A stretch of 64,000 nucleotides of DNA from Neptunitalea chrysea (GTDB lineage Bacteria > Bacteroidota > Bacteroidia > Flavobacteriales > Flavobacteriaceae). The position numbers and the translations under genes were made by a program. Below the pieces are notes generated by a model. That model searched no databases. It saw only the letters and a list, made by a program, of their open reading frames with translations, and had not been told where the DNA came from. Below are positions 45,923-55,404 of the stretch, piece by piece (position 1 is the first letter of the stretch; each line of letters opens with the position of its first letter). The stretch lies in assembly GCF_027924145.1 (NCBI RefSeq), contig NZ_BRVP01000010.1, positions 62,001 to 126,000 of the forward strand, written 5' to 3'.

Positions 45923-46282
45923 TTAGAAGAAGTAAAATGCATCCTCTATATGATTAACAACTAGTCCGTCTTTTTGCTTTAAAATTGCTATTATATCAAA
46001 TCTAATCTCTACATCTAAATTATTTTGCTCTACATATTTATTTACAGCATTTATTAGAAATTGGATTTTACGTTTACTAACAAATTGCTCAGGATCACCA
46101 AAATACCCAGTACTTCTAGCCTTCACCTCTATAACCACCAACACTTCATTATCAAATGCCAAAATATCAATTTCAGCCTTTCCATATCTATAGTTACGAA
46201 AGGCTATTCTATAAGCTTTCCTCTTTAAATAGTTTACCGCCTCATCTTCCGCTAGTTTTCCAAAATCGTTATGTTCTGCCAA
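45923..46282 (-). CDS. yraN: YraN / UPF0102 family putative nuclease
   Basis: A 119-residue protein with a restriction-endonuclease-like PD-(D/E)xK core: GKAEIDILAFDNEVLVVIEVKAR supplies the Asp and the E-x-K. It is a broadly conserved family of uncertain function. The start appears to be TTG at 46282: the resulting MAEHNDFGKLAEDEAV matches the usual family N-terminus, and an in-frame stop lies upstream with no ATG between. It ends 13 bases before the operator of the ACT-domain gene. Confidence 0.9.
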   Translation of the reverse strand: MAEHNDFGKLAEDEAVNYLKRKAYRIAFRNYRYGKAEIDILAFDNEVLVVIEVKARSTGYFGDPEQFVSKRKIQFLINAVNKYVEQNNLDVEIRFDIIAILKQKDGLVVNHIEDAFYFF

Positions 46283-46334
46283 ATCAAAAGTGTTATTTGA
46301 TATTCATATTTAAATGCTGTAACATGTACAACAT

Positions 46335-46373
46335 ATAAAAAAAGGGGAACCGAAAATTACGGTTCCCCTTTTT
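46335..46373 (-). terminator. Terminator of the proCBA operon
   Basis: AAAGGGGAACCG / CGGTTCCCCTTT with A and T runs, 21 bases downstream of the proA stop on the minus strand. Confidence 0.9.
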
Positions 46374-46393
46374 ACATTTATAATAACATCAAA

Positions 46394-47593
46394 TTATTCA
46401 CGTATCTGCCCGTTACCAAACACATAGTATTTATTGGTAACCAACTGCTTTAATCCAAGCGGGCCTCTATGGTGTAACTTATCAGTACTAATAGCCAGTT
46501 CTGCACCAACCCCCATTTGTCCACCATCTGTAAATCTAGTAGATGCATTATGATATACAGCAGCACTATCTACTTGTTGCATAAATGCAAACGCAACTGT
46601 AGTATCTTCCGTCATAATTGTAGAAGAATGCCCTCCTGAATACGTATTGATCTTTTCAATAGCAGCATCTACATCGTTAGTCATGCCAATTACACATCGC
46701 ATAGCTAAAAACTCTTCATACCAAACAGCCTCATCTGCAATCACCTGATTTTTGGTTAATACTTTAGATACGTTATCATCTACCAATACAGTAACATTGG
46801 ACTCCTTCAAAATTGCATTTAACTCTTTAAGTTTTGCTTCAAGATCGGGTAAATCAGCATCAAACAAAATTTTATCTAATGCATTACAAGCAGAAATTTT
46901 ATGCGTTTTTGCATTTAAAATAACGTTCACCGTTTTATCCCAATCTGCATTCTTATGTACAAACAAGAAATTATTTCCTCTACCACTAATAAGTACAGCA
47001 CATTGTGCATGTTCTTTTACAAAAGCAATTAAACGCTCACCTCCTCGTGGTACAATTAAATCCAACTTCTGATCAGGATTTTTCAAAAATGCCTGTGTCT
47101 CATCACGGTTTAAGGTTAATAATTGAATCCAATCTCTCTCTAATCCATTTTCTTCTAAAGCAAGATGCCAACAATATACTAACTCCTTGTTGCTATGCAC
47201 CGCCTCTTTACCGCCTTTTAAAAGAATTTTATTATTTGCCTTAAACGCAAGAACCGCAGCTTCAATAGTAACATCAGGTCTAGATTCATAAATAATCATA
47301 ATAGTACCAAAAGGCGCCGTTTTATTAATCACTTTTAAACCATTAGCCAACGTAAGACTAGATATTTCTGTATCTACAGGATCATCTTGCTCCATTACTT
47401 CCGTAACCGCCTGTATCATTCCATCAACCTTTTTATCATTCACTACCAAGCGATCATACATAGCCTGATCATCTTTAGTAAATGCATCAAGATCTCTTTT
47501 ATTAGCGTCTATTATTTCCGCTCTACGATTGCCTAAAATGGTAATCATAGACTTTAAAACTTTATTCTTTATCGCTTTCGCCATCAATTTCAT
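46394..47593 (-). CDS. proA: Gamma-glutamyl phosphate reductase
   Basis: Second step of proline synthesis: NADPH reduction of glutamyl-5-phosphate to the semialdehyde. The 399-residue product of the aldehyde-dehydrogenase fold has IMIIYESRPDVTIEAA and the catalytic cysteine in THKISACNALDKIL. The C-terminal part reads NASTRFTDGGQMGVGAELAIST. It is the last gene of the proC-proB-proA operon, 21 bases after proB. Two ATG starts three codons apart are possible; the first is given. Confidence 0.95.
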   Translation of the reverse strand: MKLMAKAIKNKVLKSMITILGNRRAEIIDANKRDLDAFTKDDQAMYDRLVVNDKKVDGMIQAVTEVMEQDDPVDTEISSLTLANGLKVINKTAPFGTIMIIYESRPDVTIEAAVLAFKANNKILLKGGKEAVHSNKELVYCWHLALEENGLERDWIQLLTLNRDETQAFLKNPDQKLDLIVPRGGERLIAFVKEHAQCAVLISGRGNNFLFVHKNADWDKTVNVILNAKTHKISACNALDKILFDADLPDLEAKLKELNAILKESNVTVLVDDNVSKVLTKNQVIADEAVWYEEFLAMRCVIGMTNDVDAAIEKINTYSGGHSSTIMTEDTTVAFAFMQQVDSAAVYHNASTRFTDGGQMGVGAELAISTDKLHHRGPLGLKQLVTNKYYVFGNGQIRE

Positions 47594-47614
47594 ATCAATT
47601 CTATACTTTAGTTG

Positions 47615-48385
47615 TTAAGCTGTAAATTTTGTACCAACAGATTTTCCATGAACAATATCCAGGATAATGTTTTCATTCTTTCCATTAGCTATAAAAGTAG
47701 GGATGTTTTTCTTAGCTGTAGCCTTTGCAATATGTAGTTTAGAGGCCATACCCCCTCTACCTTCTGCTTCTCCTTTACGGTTCTCTGCTACATATTTCTC
47801 AACATTCTCAGCTACTTTTACGTTTTGAATAAGTTTGGTATCCTCATCTTCAGGGTGCCCGTCATATAAACCATCAGTATCGGTAAGCATAATCAATAAA
47901 TCAGCATTAATCAATTCTGCTACTAAACTTGCTAACTCATCATTATCAGTAAACATGCTACTGGTAAGCGATACAGCGTCGTCCTCATTTGCAATTGGCA
48001 CAACTCCTTCAGACAATAATCCCTCATAACAATTTACCATATTTTTTCTATGATCACCCGGATTAAAATCTCTTTTAGTAGCTAATACTTGAGCACATTT
48101 CATTCCATAATCATGAAAAATATTGTAATAAAGGCGCATCATTCTTGGTTGCCCAATGGAGCTAAACACCTGACGTCTCATAGCCTTATCACTTATAGTG
48201 CTTTCTCCAAGTACTTCTTTACCTGCAATTACAGAACCCGATGACACTAATACGGTCATTACGTTCTCTTCATATAATTGTGCTACTTGTTTTACCAAAT
48301 GTTCTAAAACAGGTCTTACAATTCTATTGTCTTTGTTGGTCATTACGTTTGTTCCTACTTTAATGACCACACGTTTATCGTACAT
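47615..48385 (-). CDS. proB: Glutamate 5-kinase without PUA domain
   Basis: First step of proline synthesis, phosphorylating glutamate. The 256-residue product is the amino-acid-kinase fold only (MYDKRVVIKVGTNVMT, VLVSSGSVIAGKEVLG, ANEDDAVSLTSSMFTDNDELAS, LLIMLTDTDGLYDGHP). It lacks the C-terminal PUA domain of the ~367-residue E. coli enzyme, as in many other bacteria. It is sandwiched between proC (6 bases) and proA (21 bases), forming one operon. Confidence 0.95.
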   Translation of the reverse strand: MYDKRVVIKVGTNVMTNKDNRIVRPVLEHLVKQVAQLYEENVMTVLVSSGSVIAGKEVLGESTISDKAMRRQVFSSIGQPRMMRLYYNIFHDYGMKCAQVLATKRDFNPGDHRKNMVNCYEGLLSEGVVPIANEDDAVSLTSSMFTDNDELASLVAELINADLLIMLTDTDGLYDGHPEDEDTKLIQNVKVAENVEKYVAENRKGEAEGRGGMASKLHIAKATAKKNIPTFIANGKNENIILDIVHGKSVGTKFTA

Positions 48386-48391
48386 GTTTTT

Positions 48392-49198
48392 CTATTTTTC
48401 TTTTCCTAATTCAACTGCTCTGTCAAAAGCGGCATAAGCAGCCTCTTTAATACGCTCTTTCACGTTATTATCTTCCATAGAATCTAATGCAGCTCTTGTG
48501 GTTCCTCCTTTAGAGGCAACTCTATCCATCCATGTATTAGGAGATAAATCAGATTGATTAAACAACTCTACTGCTCCATCAAAAGTTTGTGTTACTAACA
48601 CTTTTGAATCCCCCGATGAAAATCCCATTTTTAAGGCAGCTTCCATCATAGACTGCATAAAATAAAATACATAGGCAGGTCCACTACCAGAAATACCAGT
48701 AGAAGCATCTATATACTTCTCTGAACTTACTTTAAGTGATTTTCCTGTTGTATTTAAAAGACTCTCTACAGTAATTAATTCTAAACGAGAAACCTCTTTA
48801 CTTGCCGTAAAAGAAGTAACACCTTTACCAACTTGTGCCGGTAAATTTGGCATAGCTCTTACCACCTTAGTTATACCTAATGCAGTTTGCATTGTTTCTA
48901 TGGTAACACCTGCCATTATAGATATAATAATCTGATCTGGTAATACCATTGATTTCATCTTTGCAAATAATTCAGCACTATGAAATGGCTTTACCGCTAT
49001 AAAGATAATATCTGCTTTTGGCAAACAATCTTTAAGCTGATCATACACGTCAAAATGTTCAATTTTTTCTAATGATAATAATTTTTCTGGAGAATTATCT
49101 AAAATCATTAGATCTTTCTTTTTCAAGAATTTAGACTTAGACATAGCCTGGGCATAGGTGAGACCCATATTTCCTGCACCTATAACTAAAACTTTCAT
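48392..49198 (-). CDS. proC: Pyrroline-5-carboxylate reductase
   Basis: Last step of proline synthesis, reducing pyrroline-5-carboxylate with NAD(P)H. The 268-residue product has the Rossmann start MKVLVIGAGNMGLTYAQAM, the segment AVKPFHSAELF, and the C-terminal signature TGISGSGPAYVFYFMQSMMEAA and RVASKGGTTRAALDSM. It heads the operon proC-proB-proA, so all three enzymes of the pathway are made together. Confidence 0.96.
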   Translation of the reverse strand: MKVLVIGAGNMGLTYAQAMSKSKFLKKKDLMILDNSPEKLLSLEKIEHFDVYDQLKDCLPKADIIFIAVKPFHSAELFAKMKSMVLPDQIIISIMAGVTIETMQTALGITKVVRAMPNLPAQVGKGVTSFTASKEVSRLELITVESLLNTTGKSLKVSSEKYIDASTGISGSGPAYVFYFMQSMMEAALKMGFSSGDSKVLVTQTFDGAVELFNQSDLSPNTWMDRVASKGGTTRAALDSMEDNNVKERIKEAAYAAFDRAVELGKEK

Positions 49199-49898
49199 GT
49201 ATTAGTTTTTGAGTTAATATTAAATTATGGTGCAAAGTTGCCTAATTATAGGCCCTTATGCCAATTTTAACCATAGAGATTATTGACTCCTATCCTTTAA
49301 TCATAAATAAATTCTATACAAAAAGTAAGTAAAAATTTATTTTATCTATCGATTGAAGAGAAAAGAAACCTTGGTAGACCTTATACAGTATAGTCTAAGA
49401 AATTTTTAAAAATTCCAAAAAAATGAAATATAAATTTCATTTCCCATTACAAAAAAAGCACTCTTTTCCTATGTTAAAAAATGCTAACCAAATTTAAGAG
49501 AACGTTAAACAAGCAAATAATCCATCGATAAACTATACTATAAAGAATCTACGTTCTTAAAAAGAAAGATAAAAAATACAAATTATAACTGTAAATACAA
49601 CAAATAAAAACCGTATAAACGCAACCAAACTGTATTTAAAAAATTAACTAGAACGCAATAGTTTAACGGGTTTACAGATGAAAAATCAGTTTACCAAGCT
49701 TGACTCTCACAATACCTCTAATCCACAAATATTTTATTAATTTTTCAGTACAAAACTGATTTAATGACAATATGTTAAAAAAAGATTAAAAAAATAATTA
49801 TATGTAACAATCCTGTAATTTCACAGTCTATTATAAACGAGTAAAGTACTCAAAACAATAATTAAAAATCATTCATTAAATCAAATAAAATATTAATT
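49199..49898. other. 700-base gap before the ankyrin gene
   Basis: Very AT-rich. I found no open frame with protein-like features, no tRNA and no terminator hairpin. The last 150 bases probably hold the ankyrin-gene promoter and leader, but no TAnnTTTG match stands out. The proC promoter must also lie at its left end (CAAAGTTG near 49236 is an imperfect match). Confidence 0.4.
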
Positions 49899-50306
49899 AT
49901 GAAAAGAACAATTGCAACCTTCGTTTTAGCACTTAGTGCTTTAGTAGCTACTGCTACTGAATTACCAACTTTAGAAAAAGTAGATAATTCTGAAATTACA
50001 ACAAATACTGTATTAAACTCTGAATTAAATCCATTCTGTAAAGCGATCGTTTTAGGAAAAACAGATATGGTAAAACAGATGATTGAATTAGGAGAAAATA
50101 TTAACCAAAAGTGTTTGGGTAAAACTCCTGCTATGTATGCTGCACGCTACAATAAAGCAGAAATTTTAAGCTTGCTTATTACCAATGGAGCAGACCTTAC
50201 TATTCAATCGGATAAAGAACATTATACTGCAGAAAAATTTGCTAAATTATCTAGTGCTACCGAAACATTAGCCATTATAACAGCAGCTAAACAAGACGTA
50301 TTATAA
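49899..50306 (+). CDS. Small exported ankyrin-repeat protein
   Basis: The 135-residue product has a signal peptide (TIATFVLALSALVATATE). About two ankyrin repeats follow, the clearest being GKTPAMYAARYNKAEILSLLITNGADLTIQ. It is likely periplasmic and protein-binding. Such small secreted ankyrin proteins recur in Flavobacteriia; the partner is unknown. It has a long upstream gap and ends in a terminator shared with rsmI. Confidence 0.85.
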   Translation: MKRTIATFVLALSALVATATELPTLEKVDNSEITTNTVLNSELNPFCKAIVLGKTDMVKQMIELGENINQKCLGKTPAMYAARYNKAEILSLLITNGADLTIQSDKEHYTAEKFAKLSSATETLAIITAAKQDVL

Positions 50307-50318
50307 AGTTATATAACC

Positions 50319-50353
50319 AAAAAGTGATGTGTTTAAACACATCACTTTTTTTT
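50319..50353. terminator. Terminator shared by ankyrin gene and rsmI
   Basis: AAAAAGTGATGTG and CACATCACTTTTT form a perfect palindrome around TTTAAA. The rsmI stop codon lies inside the stem. Confidence 0.9.
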
Positions 50354-51013
50354 ACCTTCTACTACTATTACTATTTCTCCTTTAGGAGGTTTATTGTTAA
50401 AATGTTGAAGTACCTCGGTTACTGTTCCTCTAATAGTTTCTTCATGTAACTTACTTAACTCTCTGGAGACCGATATACGCCTATCTTCACCAAAATATTC
50501 TTCAAAATGTTGAAGTGTCTTGATTAACTTATGAGGCGACTCATAAAAGATTATAGTTCTTACCTCTTCAGCTAAAATTTGAAATCGAGTTTGTCTACCC
50601 TTCTTAACCGGTAAAAAACCTTCGAACACAAATTTATCGTTAGGCAATCCACTATTAACTAGAGCAGGTACAAAAGCTGTTGCTCCTGGCAAACACTCTA
50701 CTTCTATACTATTTTCTATACAAGCTCGCGTTACTAAAAATCCGGGATCTGATATCGCAGGAGTACCTGCATCACTTATTAAAGCTCCCGTTTCCCCTCT
50801 CTTTAAACGGGCTATAACGGTTTCTACTGTCTTATGCTCATTATGCATATGGTGACTATACATAGGAGTACCTATATCAAAATGTTTTAAGAGTTTCCCA
50901 GAGGTACGGGTATCTTCCGCTAATATAAAATCAGCTTCATTTAAAACTTTTATAGCTCTAAATGTCATATCTTCAAGATTCCCTATAGGAGTTGGAACAA
51001 TATATAACTTCAT
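50342..51013 (-). CDS. rsmI: 16S rRNA 2'-O-ribose C1402 methyltransferase
   Basis: Tetrapyrrole-methylase-fold enzyme that methylates the ribose of C1402 in 16S rRNA. The 223-residue product starts KLYIVPTPIGNLEDMTFRAI and contains FILAEDTRTSGKLLKHF, GTPAISDPGF and PGATAFVPALVNSGLP, all family hallmarks. It lacks the extended C-terminal domain of E. coli RsmI (286 residues). Its stop codon is embedded in the downstream terminator stem. The hypothetical gene at 51058-51849 lies 44 bases upstream on the same strand and may be co-transcribed. Confidence 0.95.
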   Translation of the reverse strand: MKLYIVPTPIGNLEDMTFRAIKVLNEADFILAEDTRTSGKLLKHFDIGTPMYSHHMHNEHKTVETVIARLKRGETGALISDAGTPAISDPGFLVTRACIENSIEVECLPGATAFVPALVNSGLPNDKFVFEGFLPVKKGRQTRFQILAEEVRTIIFYESPHKLIKTLQHFEEYFGEDRRISVSRELSKLHEETIRGTVTEVLQHFNNKPPKGEIVIVVEGKKK

Positions 51014-51057
51014 ATTACAATAACGCTCTAAATACTTGTTTAAGAATTTGGCTCTTA

Positions 51058-51849
51058 TTAGTCAAATTTCTTTTCAATAATAGCATAGAAACGCGTTTCA
51101 TATTCTTCTTTACCATCCCAATTATTATAATCTGGTTTTACCATTTGTTCTATAAATGTTTGAGCCTCTACAAAGGAAGTGGCTGTATTTAATTGAGAAA
51201 TAACTCTATTATAGTCATCTGAATTACCTCCAAACAAATGTTTTACAAACCCTATTCTATCATTTAATCCTATCTGAATACCATGTCTAAACGCTCTGTC
51301 ATTTAAAGATTTTGACAATTTACTTACTTTTGGTTCCTCTACTACAGGTTTACTCACAACAGGTTCAGGTATCTTCGCTTCTTTAACTTCCTCCTGAACA
51401 GGTTCAGAGGGTGTTTCCTCAACTTTAGGTTCTTCTTTTACCACAAAAGAAGCTTGTTCTTTTTTTACAAACATAGCTTCCGAACTAAAACCAGATAAAA
51501 TATCGTCTAATGTTTCTTCTTTATGATCTTTCTCGGGCATTTCTTCTACCATCCCTTTAATGGTATCCATTAATGGCGACACAATATCTTCTTCATTAGG
51601 GTTACTTTCAGGAACTTGTTTATTGTTAGTCATTACATTACCCGCCATTTCTTCAAACTTCTCAATCACCTCATTCTTACCAATTGTTGGCTGCACAGCT
51701 CCAAAATGCTCCTCAACAAACTTCAAAACCGTAAGTTTCTCATATAATTTTTGGGTTTCCGTCAGCAAGGCATCAATATCTTCTTTCCCCTTTAATTTCA
51801 ATACTTTATGAGCAATACTAATTAATTCTGACTCTAATTTCTTTTTCAT
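51058..51849 (-). CDS. Conserved hypothetical protein, coiled-coil plus Pro/Glu-rich linker
   Basis: Function not known. The 263-residue product has no signal peptide. The helical N-terminus ([20 protein letters not shown]) is followed by a long low-complexity Val/Pro/Glu/Lys stretch (about 150-200). The compact C-terminal domain ([29 protein letters not shown]) looks conserved. The ATG at 51849 is used; the longer frame crosses the divergent promoter region. tdk is transcribed divergently, and rsmI follows 44 bases downstream. Confidence 0.75.
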   Translation of the reverse strand: MKKKLESELISIAHKVLKLKGKEDIDALLTETQKLYEKLTVLKFVEEHFGAVQPTIGKNEVIEKFEEMAGNVMTNNKQVPESNPNEEDIVSPLMDTIKGMVEEMPEKDHKEETLDDILSGFSSEAMFVKKEQASFVVKEEPKVEETPSEPVQEEVKEAKIPEPVVSKPVVEEPKVSKLSKSLNDRAFRHGIQIGLNDRIGFVKHLFGGNSDDYNRVISQLNTATSFVEAQTFIEQMVKPDYNNWDGKEEYETRFYAIIEKKFD

Positions 51850-51887
51850 ATTTAAAATTTTAAGCAAATTGCTTCTTAACTTTTTGA

Positions 51888-51895
51888 TAAATTTG
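51888..51895 (+). promoter_or_regulatory. Candidate -7 element of tdk-alr
   Basis: TAAATTTG, with a TTG 16 bases upstream (51869-51871). The ATG at 51956 lies 60 bases downstream. The element falls inside the longest reading frame, so the shorter tdk start is correct. Confidence 0.55.
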
Positions 51896-51955
51896 CATAA
51901 GCTTATTAGCTTTACAAAAAAGCAAGCTGACAGCTTTAGACCTGAAAAGTACAAA

Positions 51956-52618
51956 ATGTTTCTCGAAAATACTGTTAATCACAAAGAACAATTTGGTTGG
52001 ATAGAAGTTATATGCGGATCCATGTTCTCGGGGAAAACCGAGGAACTTATTCGTAGACTAAAACGTGCCCAATTTGCTAAACAACGTGTTGAAATTTTTA
52101 AACCTACCGTAGATACTCGTTATGACGAAGAAATGGTAGTTTCTCACGATGCTAACGAAATACCTTCTACTCCGGTACCAGCCGCAGCTAATATTAGATT
52201 ATTGGCCGATGGCTGTGATGTTGTAGGAATTGATGAAGCTCAGTTTTTTGATGATGAAATCGTAGCTGTTTGTAACGATTTAGCCAATAGTGGTATACGT
52301 GTTATTGTTGCCGGATTAGATATGGATTTCAAAGGAAATCCGTTCGGACCAATGCCTGCACTTATGGCCACTGCCGAATACGTTACTAAAGTACATGCGG
52401 TATGTACCAGAACCGGAAACTTAGCACACTACAGTCACCGTAAATCAAGCAACGATAACTTGGTATTGTTAGGTGAAACTGAAGAATACGAACCGCTAAG
52501 TAGAGCTGCTTTCTACAAGGCCATTCTAAAGGAAAAATTAAATAAGATGGAAGTAAAAGATGCTAATGAAATACTTCCGAAAAAAGATCTAGAAAACAAA
52601 AATGCCGAAGGCGAATGA
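51956..52618 (+). CDS. tdk: Thymidine kinase (TK1-type) with degenerate zinc site
   Basis: Salvage enzyme phosphorylating thymidine. From the ATG at 51956 it has 220 residues, with the P-loop [14 protein letters not shown] (about 21-34) and the catalytic Glu in GIDEAQFF (E94). TK1 enzymes normally bind a structural zinc through four cysteines. Here only C150 (HAVCTRTGN) remains; the others are T153, S182 and A185 (YEPLSRAAF). The substrate loop is otherwise intact, so it should be active. The alr start overlaps its end by 17 bases. Confidence 0.94.
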   Translation: MFLENTVNHKEQFGWIEVICGSMFSGKTEELIRRLKRAQFAKQRVEIFKPTVDTRYDEEMVVSHDANEIPSTPVPAAANIRLLADGCDVVGIDEAQFFDDEIVAVCNDLANSGIRVIVAGLDMDFKGNPFGPMPALMATAEYVTKVHAVCTRTGNLAHYSHRKSSNDNLVLLGETEEYEPLSRAAFYKAILKEKLNKMEVKDANEILPKKDLENKNAEGE

Positions 52619-53708
52619 AACGATTCTCGAAATAGACCTTACTGCTCTTAAACATAATTATGAGCACTTACGATCTAAACTACAACCAAATACTAAGTTT
52701 TTAGCTGTAGTTAAAGCTTTTTCCTATGGTAACGATTCGGTACCCATTGCACAACACTTAGAGAAATGCGGAACAGATTATTTTGCCGTTGCCTATACCA
52801 GTGAAGGTGAAGAGTTAAGAAATGCCGGAATTAAAAAACCGATTCTTGTATTACACCCTCAAAAAATAAATCTGGAGACCATCATAAATCGCTGTCTAGA
52901 ACCCAGTATATATTCCCAAAAAACGTTACTCGAGTTTATTGAAACAGCAAAACGAAAAAACCAAACCAATTACCCGATTCATCTAAAGTTTAATACTGGA
53001 TTGAATCGATTGGGTTTTGATAAACAAGACCTTCCTTTTATTACTGAAACACTTTCAGGAACAACAGCGGTTAAAGTTGTTTCGTGCTTTTCTCATTTGG
53101 CGGCTTCAGAAGATTTAACCGAAGATGCCTTTACAAAATCTCAAATAGCTTTATTTAAAGATATTACCAGTAACCTTATTCCAAAACTGGGATACACCCC
53201 CATTTTACACCAATGCAATACTTCAGGAATATTAAACTACCCACAAGCCCATTTTGATATGGTACGGAGTGGTATAGGTATATACGGATTTGCTAACGAC
53301 CCTAAATATCAACCAGATCTTATTCCTATTGCCTCGCTTAAAACAGTTATCTCTCAGATACACGAGTTACAGCCTGGCGATAGTTTAGGCTACAACCGCG
53401 GACTCATTACTAATAAGGTTATGAGAACTGCCACCTTGCCTATTGGTCATGCCGACGGACTTACCCGTATTTATGGAAAAGGAAAAGGCTTCGTTTTTAT
53501 AAACAATCAAAAAGCTTATATAGTAGGAAACGTATGTATGGATATGGTAATGGTAGATGTTACCCATATTGATTGCGAAGAGGGTGATGAAGTTATTGTA
53601 TTTGATAAAATTCATACAGCAGAAGCTTTAGCCGAGGCCGCCGAAACCATTTCTTACGAATTAATTACCGATTTATCTAAACGAATAAAGAGAGTTTTTT
53701 TAATATAA
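52602..53708 (+). CDS. alr: Alanine racemase
   Basis: PLP enzyme making D-alanine for peptidoglycan. The 368-residue product has the cofactor lysine in [13 protein letters not shown] (K38), the [13 protein letters not shown] barrel strand, and [10 protein letters not shown], where the catalytic tyrosine is expected. The C-terminal beta domain contains [13 protein letters not shown]. There is no MurF fusion. Its start lies inside the last codons of tdk (17-base overlap), indicating translational coupling. Confidence 0.94.
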   Translation: MPKANETILEIDLTALKHNYEHLRSKLQPNTKFLAVVKAFSYGNDSVPIAQHLEKCGTDYFAVAYTSEGEELRNAGIKKPILVLHPQKINLETIINRCLEPSIYSQKTLLEFIETAKRKNQTNYPIHLKFNTGLNRLGFDKQDLPFITETLSGTTAVKVVSCFSHLAASEDLTEDAFTKSQIALFKDITSNLIPKLGYTPILHQCNTSGILNYPQAHFDMVRSGIGIYGFANDPKYQPDLIPIASLKTVISQIHELQPGDSLGYNRGLITNKVMRTATLPIGHADGLTRIYGKGKGFVFINNQKAYIVGNVCMDMVMVDVTHIDCEEGDEVIVFDKIHTAEALAEAAETISYELITDLSKRIKRVFLI

Positions 53709-53892
53709 TATTTCAGATGCTTTAGATTTATTTTAAGATCCGCATATTTTTTGTTAATTTTAATCTAGTCACAGAATGCTAGGTATGGCACTTTTAAGAG
53801 ATTTACTAAAAAACAAATCATAAGGAGGCACATCTTCTATGTTAAAATACGCCGTGTAACCGCTACACTGCATAATTGTTAAGTTTCACTAA

Positions 53893-53920
53893 ACCGCTCA
53901 CTATCGAGCGGTCTTTTTTT
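53893..53920 (+). terminator. Terminator downstream of alr or of a short RNA
   Basis: ACCGCTC actatc GAGCGGT followed by C and eight T. It lies 184 bases after the alr stop, unusually far, so it may terminate a separate short transcript. Confidence 0.85.
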
Positions 53921-53988
53921 ATAAAAGTAACTTTTTGTTATATTTTTATAAAATTGCTTTTTTTACAAAACCCAATCGCTATAATACG

Positions 53989-53996
53989 TACATTTG
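53989..53996 (+). promoter_or_regulatory. Candidate -7 element of asd
   Basis: TACATTTG, 23 bases before the ATG at 54020. Confidence 0.5.
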
Positions 53997-54019
53997 TATA
54001 GATTAAAAAAATAAACATC

Positions 54020-55009
54020 ATGAGAGTAGCTGTTGTAGGCGCTACCGGAATGGTAGGCGAAGTAATGTTACAAGTATTAGCAGAACGTAATTTCCCGGTA
54101 ACAGAGTTGTATCCTGTTGCCTCTGAGCGCTCTGTAGGTAAAGAAGTAGTATATAGCGGACAACCTTATAAAGTAATTGGTTTGGCAGACGCCGTGGCTT
54201 TAAAGCCAGATATTGCCATCTTTTCTGCTGGTGGAGATACCAGTTTAGAATGGGCTCCTAAATTTGCCGAAGTAGGTACTACGGTTGTAGACAACTCTTC
54301 TGCATGGAGAATGGATCCGAGCAAAAAATTGGTAGTTCCAGAAATTAATGCAGGCGAATTAACCAAGGAAGATAAAATTATAGCAAACCCTAATTGTTCT
54401 ACCATTCAAATGGTACTAGCATTGGCTCCTTTACACCGTGCTTATAAAATGAAACGTGTAATTGTTTCTACCTATCAATCTGTTTCTGGTACCGGAGTAA
54501 AAGCGGTACAACAATTGGCTAATGAAGAACAAGGTGTTAAAGGAGATATGGCGTACCCTTATCCTATTTATAGAAATGCATTACCGCACTGCGATGTATT
54601 TTTAGATAACGGATACACGAAGGAAGAAATGAAATTGGCTAACGAGCCTAAAAAGATATTATCAGACGATTCATTTTCTGTAACCGCTACCGCTGTTAGA
54701 ATACCTACTGCTGGTGGACATTCTGAATCTGTAAACGTAGAGTTTGAAAATGATTTTGAACTTAGCGAAGTTCGTAAATTATTAAGTGAAACCCCAGGTG
54801 TTATTGTACAAGACAATACTGATACTAACACGTACCCAATGCCAATTTATGCACACCAAAAAGACGAGGTTTTTGTAGGTAGATTACGTAGAGATGAAAC
54901 CAACCCAAACACCCTGAACATGTGGATTGTAGCAGACAACTTACGTAAAGGAGCTGCAACCAACGCCGTGCAAATTGCCGAATATTTAGCAGCTAACGAT
55001 CTTTTATAG
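54020..55009 (+). CDS. asd: Aspartate-semialdehyde dehydrogenase
   Basis: Second step of the aspartate pathway (lysine/DAP, threonine, methionine). The 329-residue product has the NADP loop VAVVGATGMVGEVMLQVL, the catalytic cysteine in IIANPNCSTIQMV, and the general-base histidine in IPTAGGHSESV. Length and motifs are standard. Monocistronic with its own promoter and terminator; aspartate kinase lies elsewhere in the window (33.9-35.2 kb). Confidence 0.97.
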   Translation: MRVAVVGATGMVGEVMLQVLAERNFPVTELYPVASERSVGKEVVYSGQPYKVIGLADAVALKPDIAIFSAGGDTSLEWAPKFAEVGTTVVDNSSAWRMDPSKKLVVPEINAGELTKEDKIIANPNCSTIQMVLALAPLHRAYKMKRVIVSTYQSVSGTGVKAVQQLANEEQGVKGDMAYPYPIYRNALPHCDVFLDNGYTKEEMKLANEPKKILSDDSFSVTATAVRIPTAGGHSESVNVEFENDFELSEVRKLLSETPGVIVQDNTDTNTYPMPIYAHQKDEVFVGRLRRDETNPNTLNMWIVADNLRKGAATNAVQIAEYLAANDLL

Positions 55010-55047
55010 TAGTTTCAATAGTTTTCTTAAAAAAACAAAGCATTAGT

Positions 55048-55078
55048 AAAACCACTTCATTTATGGAGTGGTTTTTTT
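55048..55078 (+). terminator. Terminator of asd
   Basis: AAAACCACT / AGTGGTTTT hairpin followed by a T run. Confidence 0.85.
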
Positions 55079-55350
55079 ACCTCCTGTCCTAACGAAATTA
55101 CAACCCCCAACTTCTCTAATAAAAATACTCATGAAAAGCATTGGTTCAAATTTGAATAATTAACCACATCTATTATCAGTCCATTCTATTTCTTCATTCC
55201 ACAAACGACACCACTCCTTTTATAATAGAGCTAACCTCAATAGCCTTTACATTAACAGTACAACTATTTTTTACTCATCCAATACACATATAGTAACATT
55301 CCTATTCTATAAACTTTATACCACCTTGTCAAACTTCATTAAAAGATATA

Positions 55351-55381
55351 AAAAACCCCGGTAACTTGTTACCGGGGTTCT
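55351..55381 (-). terminator. Terminator of the 894-residue metalloprotease gene
   Basis: AACCCCGGTAA / TTACCGGGGTT with a T run on the minus strand (AAAAAA on plus at its left). Confidence 0.88.
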
Positions 55382-55404
55382 TAATACCTTATAAATTGAA
55401 CGAT

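Larger units (their letters stand above)
53709..54019. other. alr-asd spacer with micro-ORFs and possible small RNA
   Basis: Holds a 15-codon frame MLGMALLRDLLKNKS (53776-53823), a GGAGG sequence rare as a ribosome site in this phylum, and a six-codon frame MLKYAV starting at 53840. A short hairpin GTGTAaccgcTACAC (53854-53868) and a strong terminator follow. The asd promoter occupies the right end. None of the micro-ORFs is proven to be translated. Confidence 0.4.
55010..55404. other. asd / metalloprotease convergent spacer
   Basis: Two terminators (listed separately) flank about 270 bases with no gene. The perfect 12-base palindrome TTCAAATTTGAA sits at 55145-55156; nothing else is supported. 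Confidence 0.45.

Noticed and set aside
55145-55156. Palindrome TTCAAATTTGAA in the asd spacer
   Set aside because: A 12-base palindrome in AT-rich DNA is weak evidence, and no promoter lies nearby between the two convergent genes.
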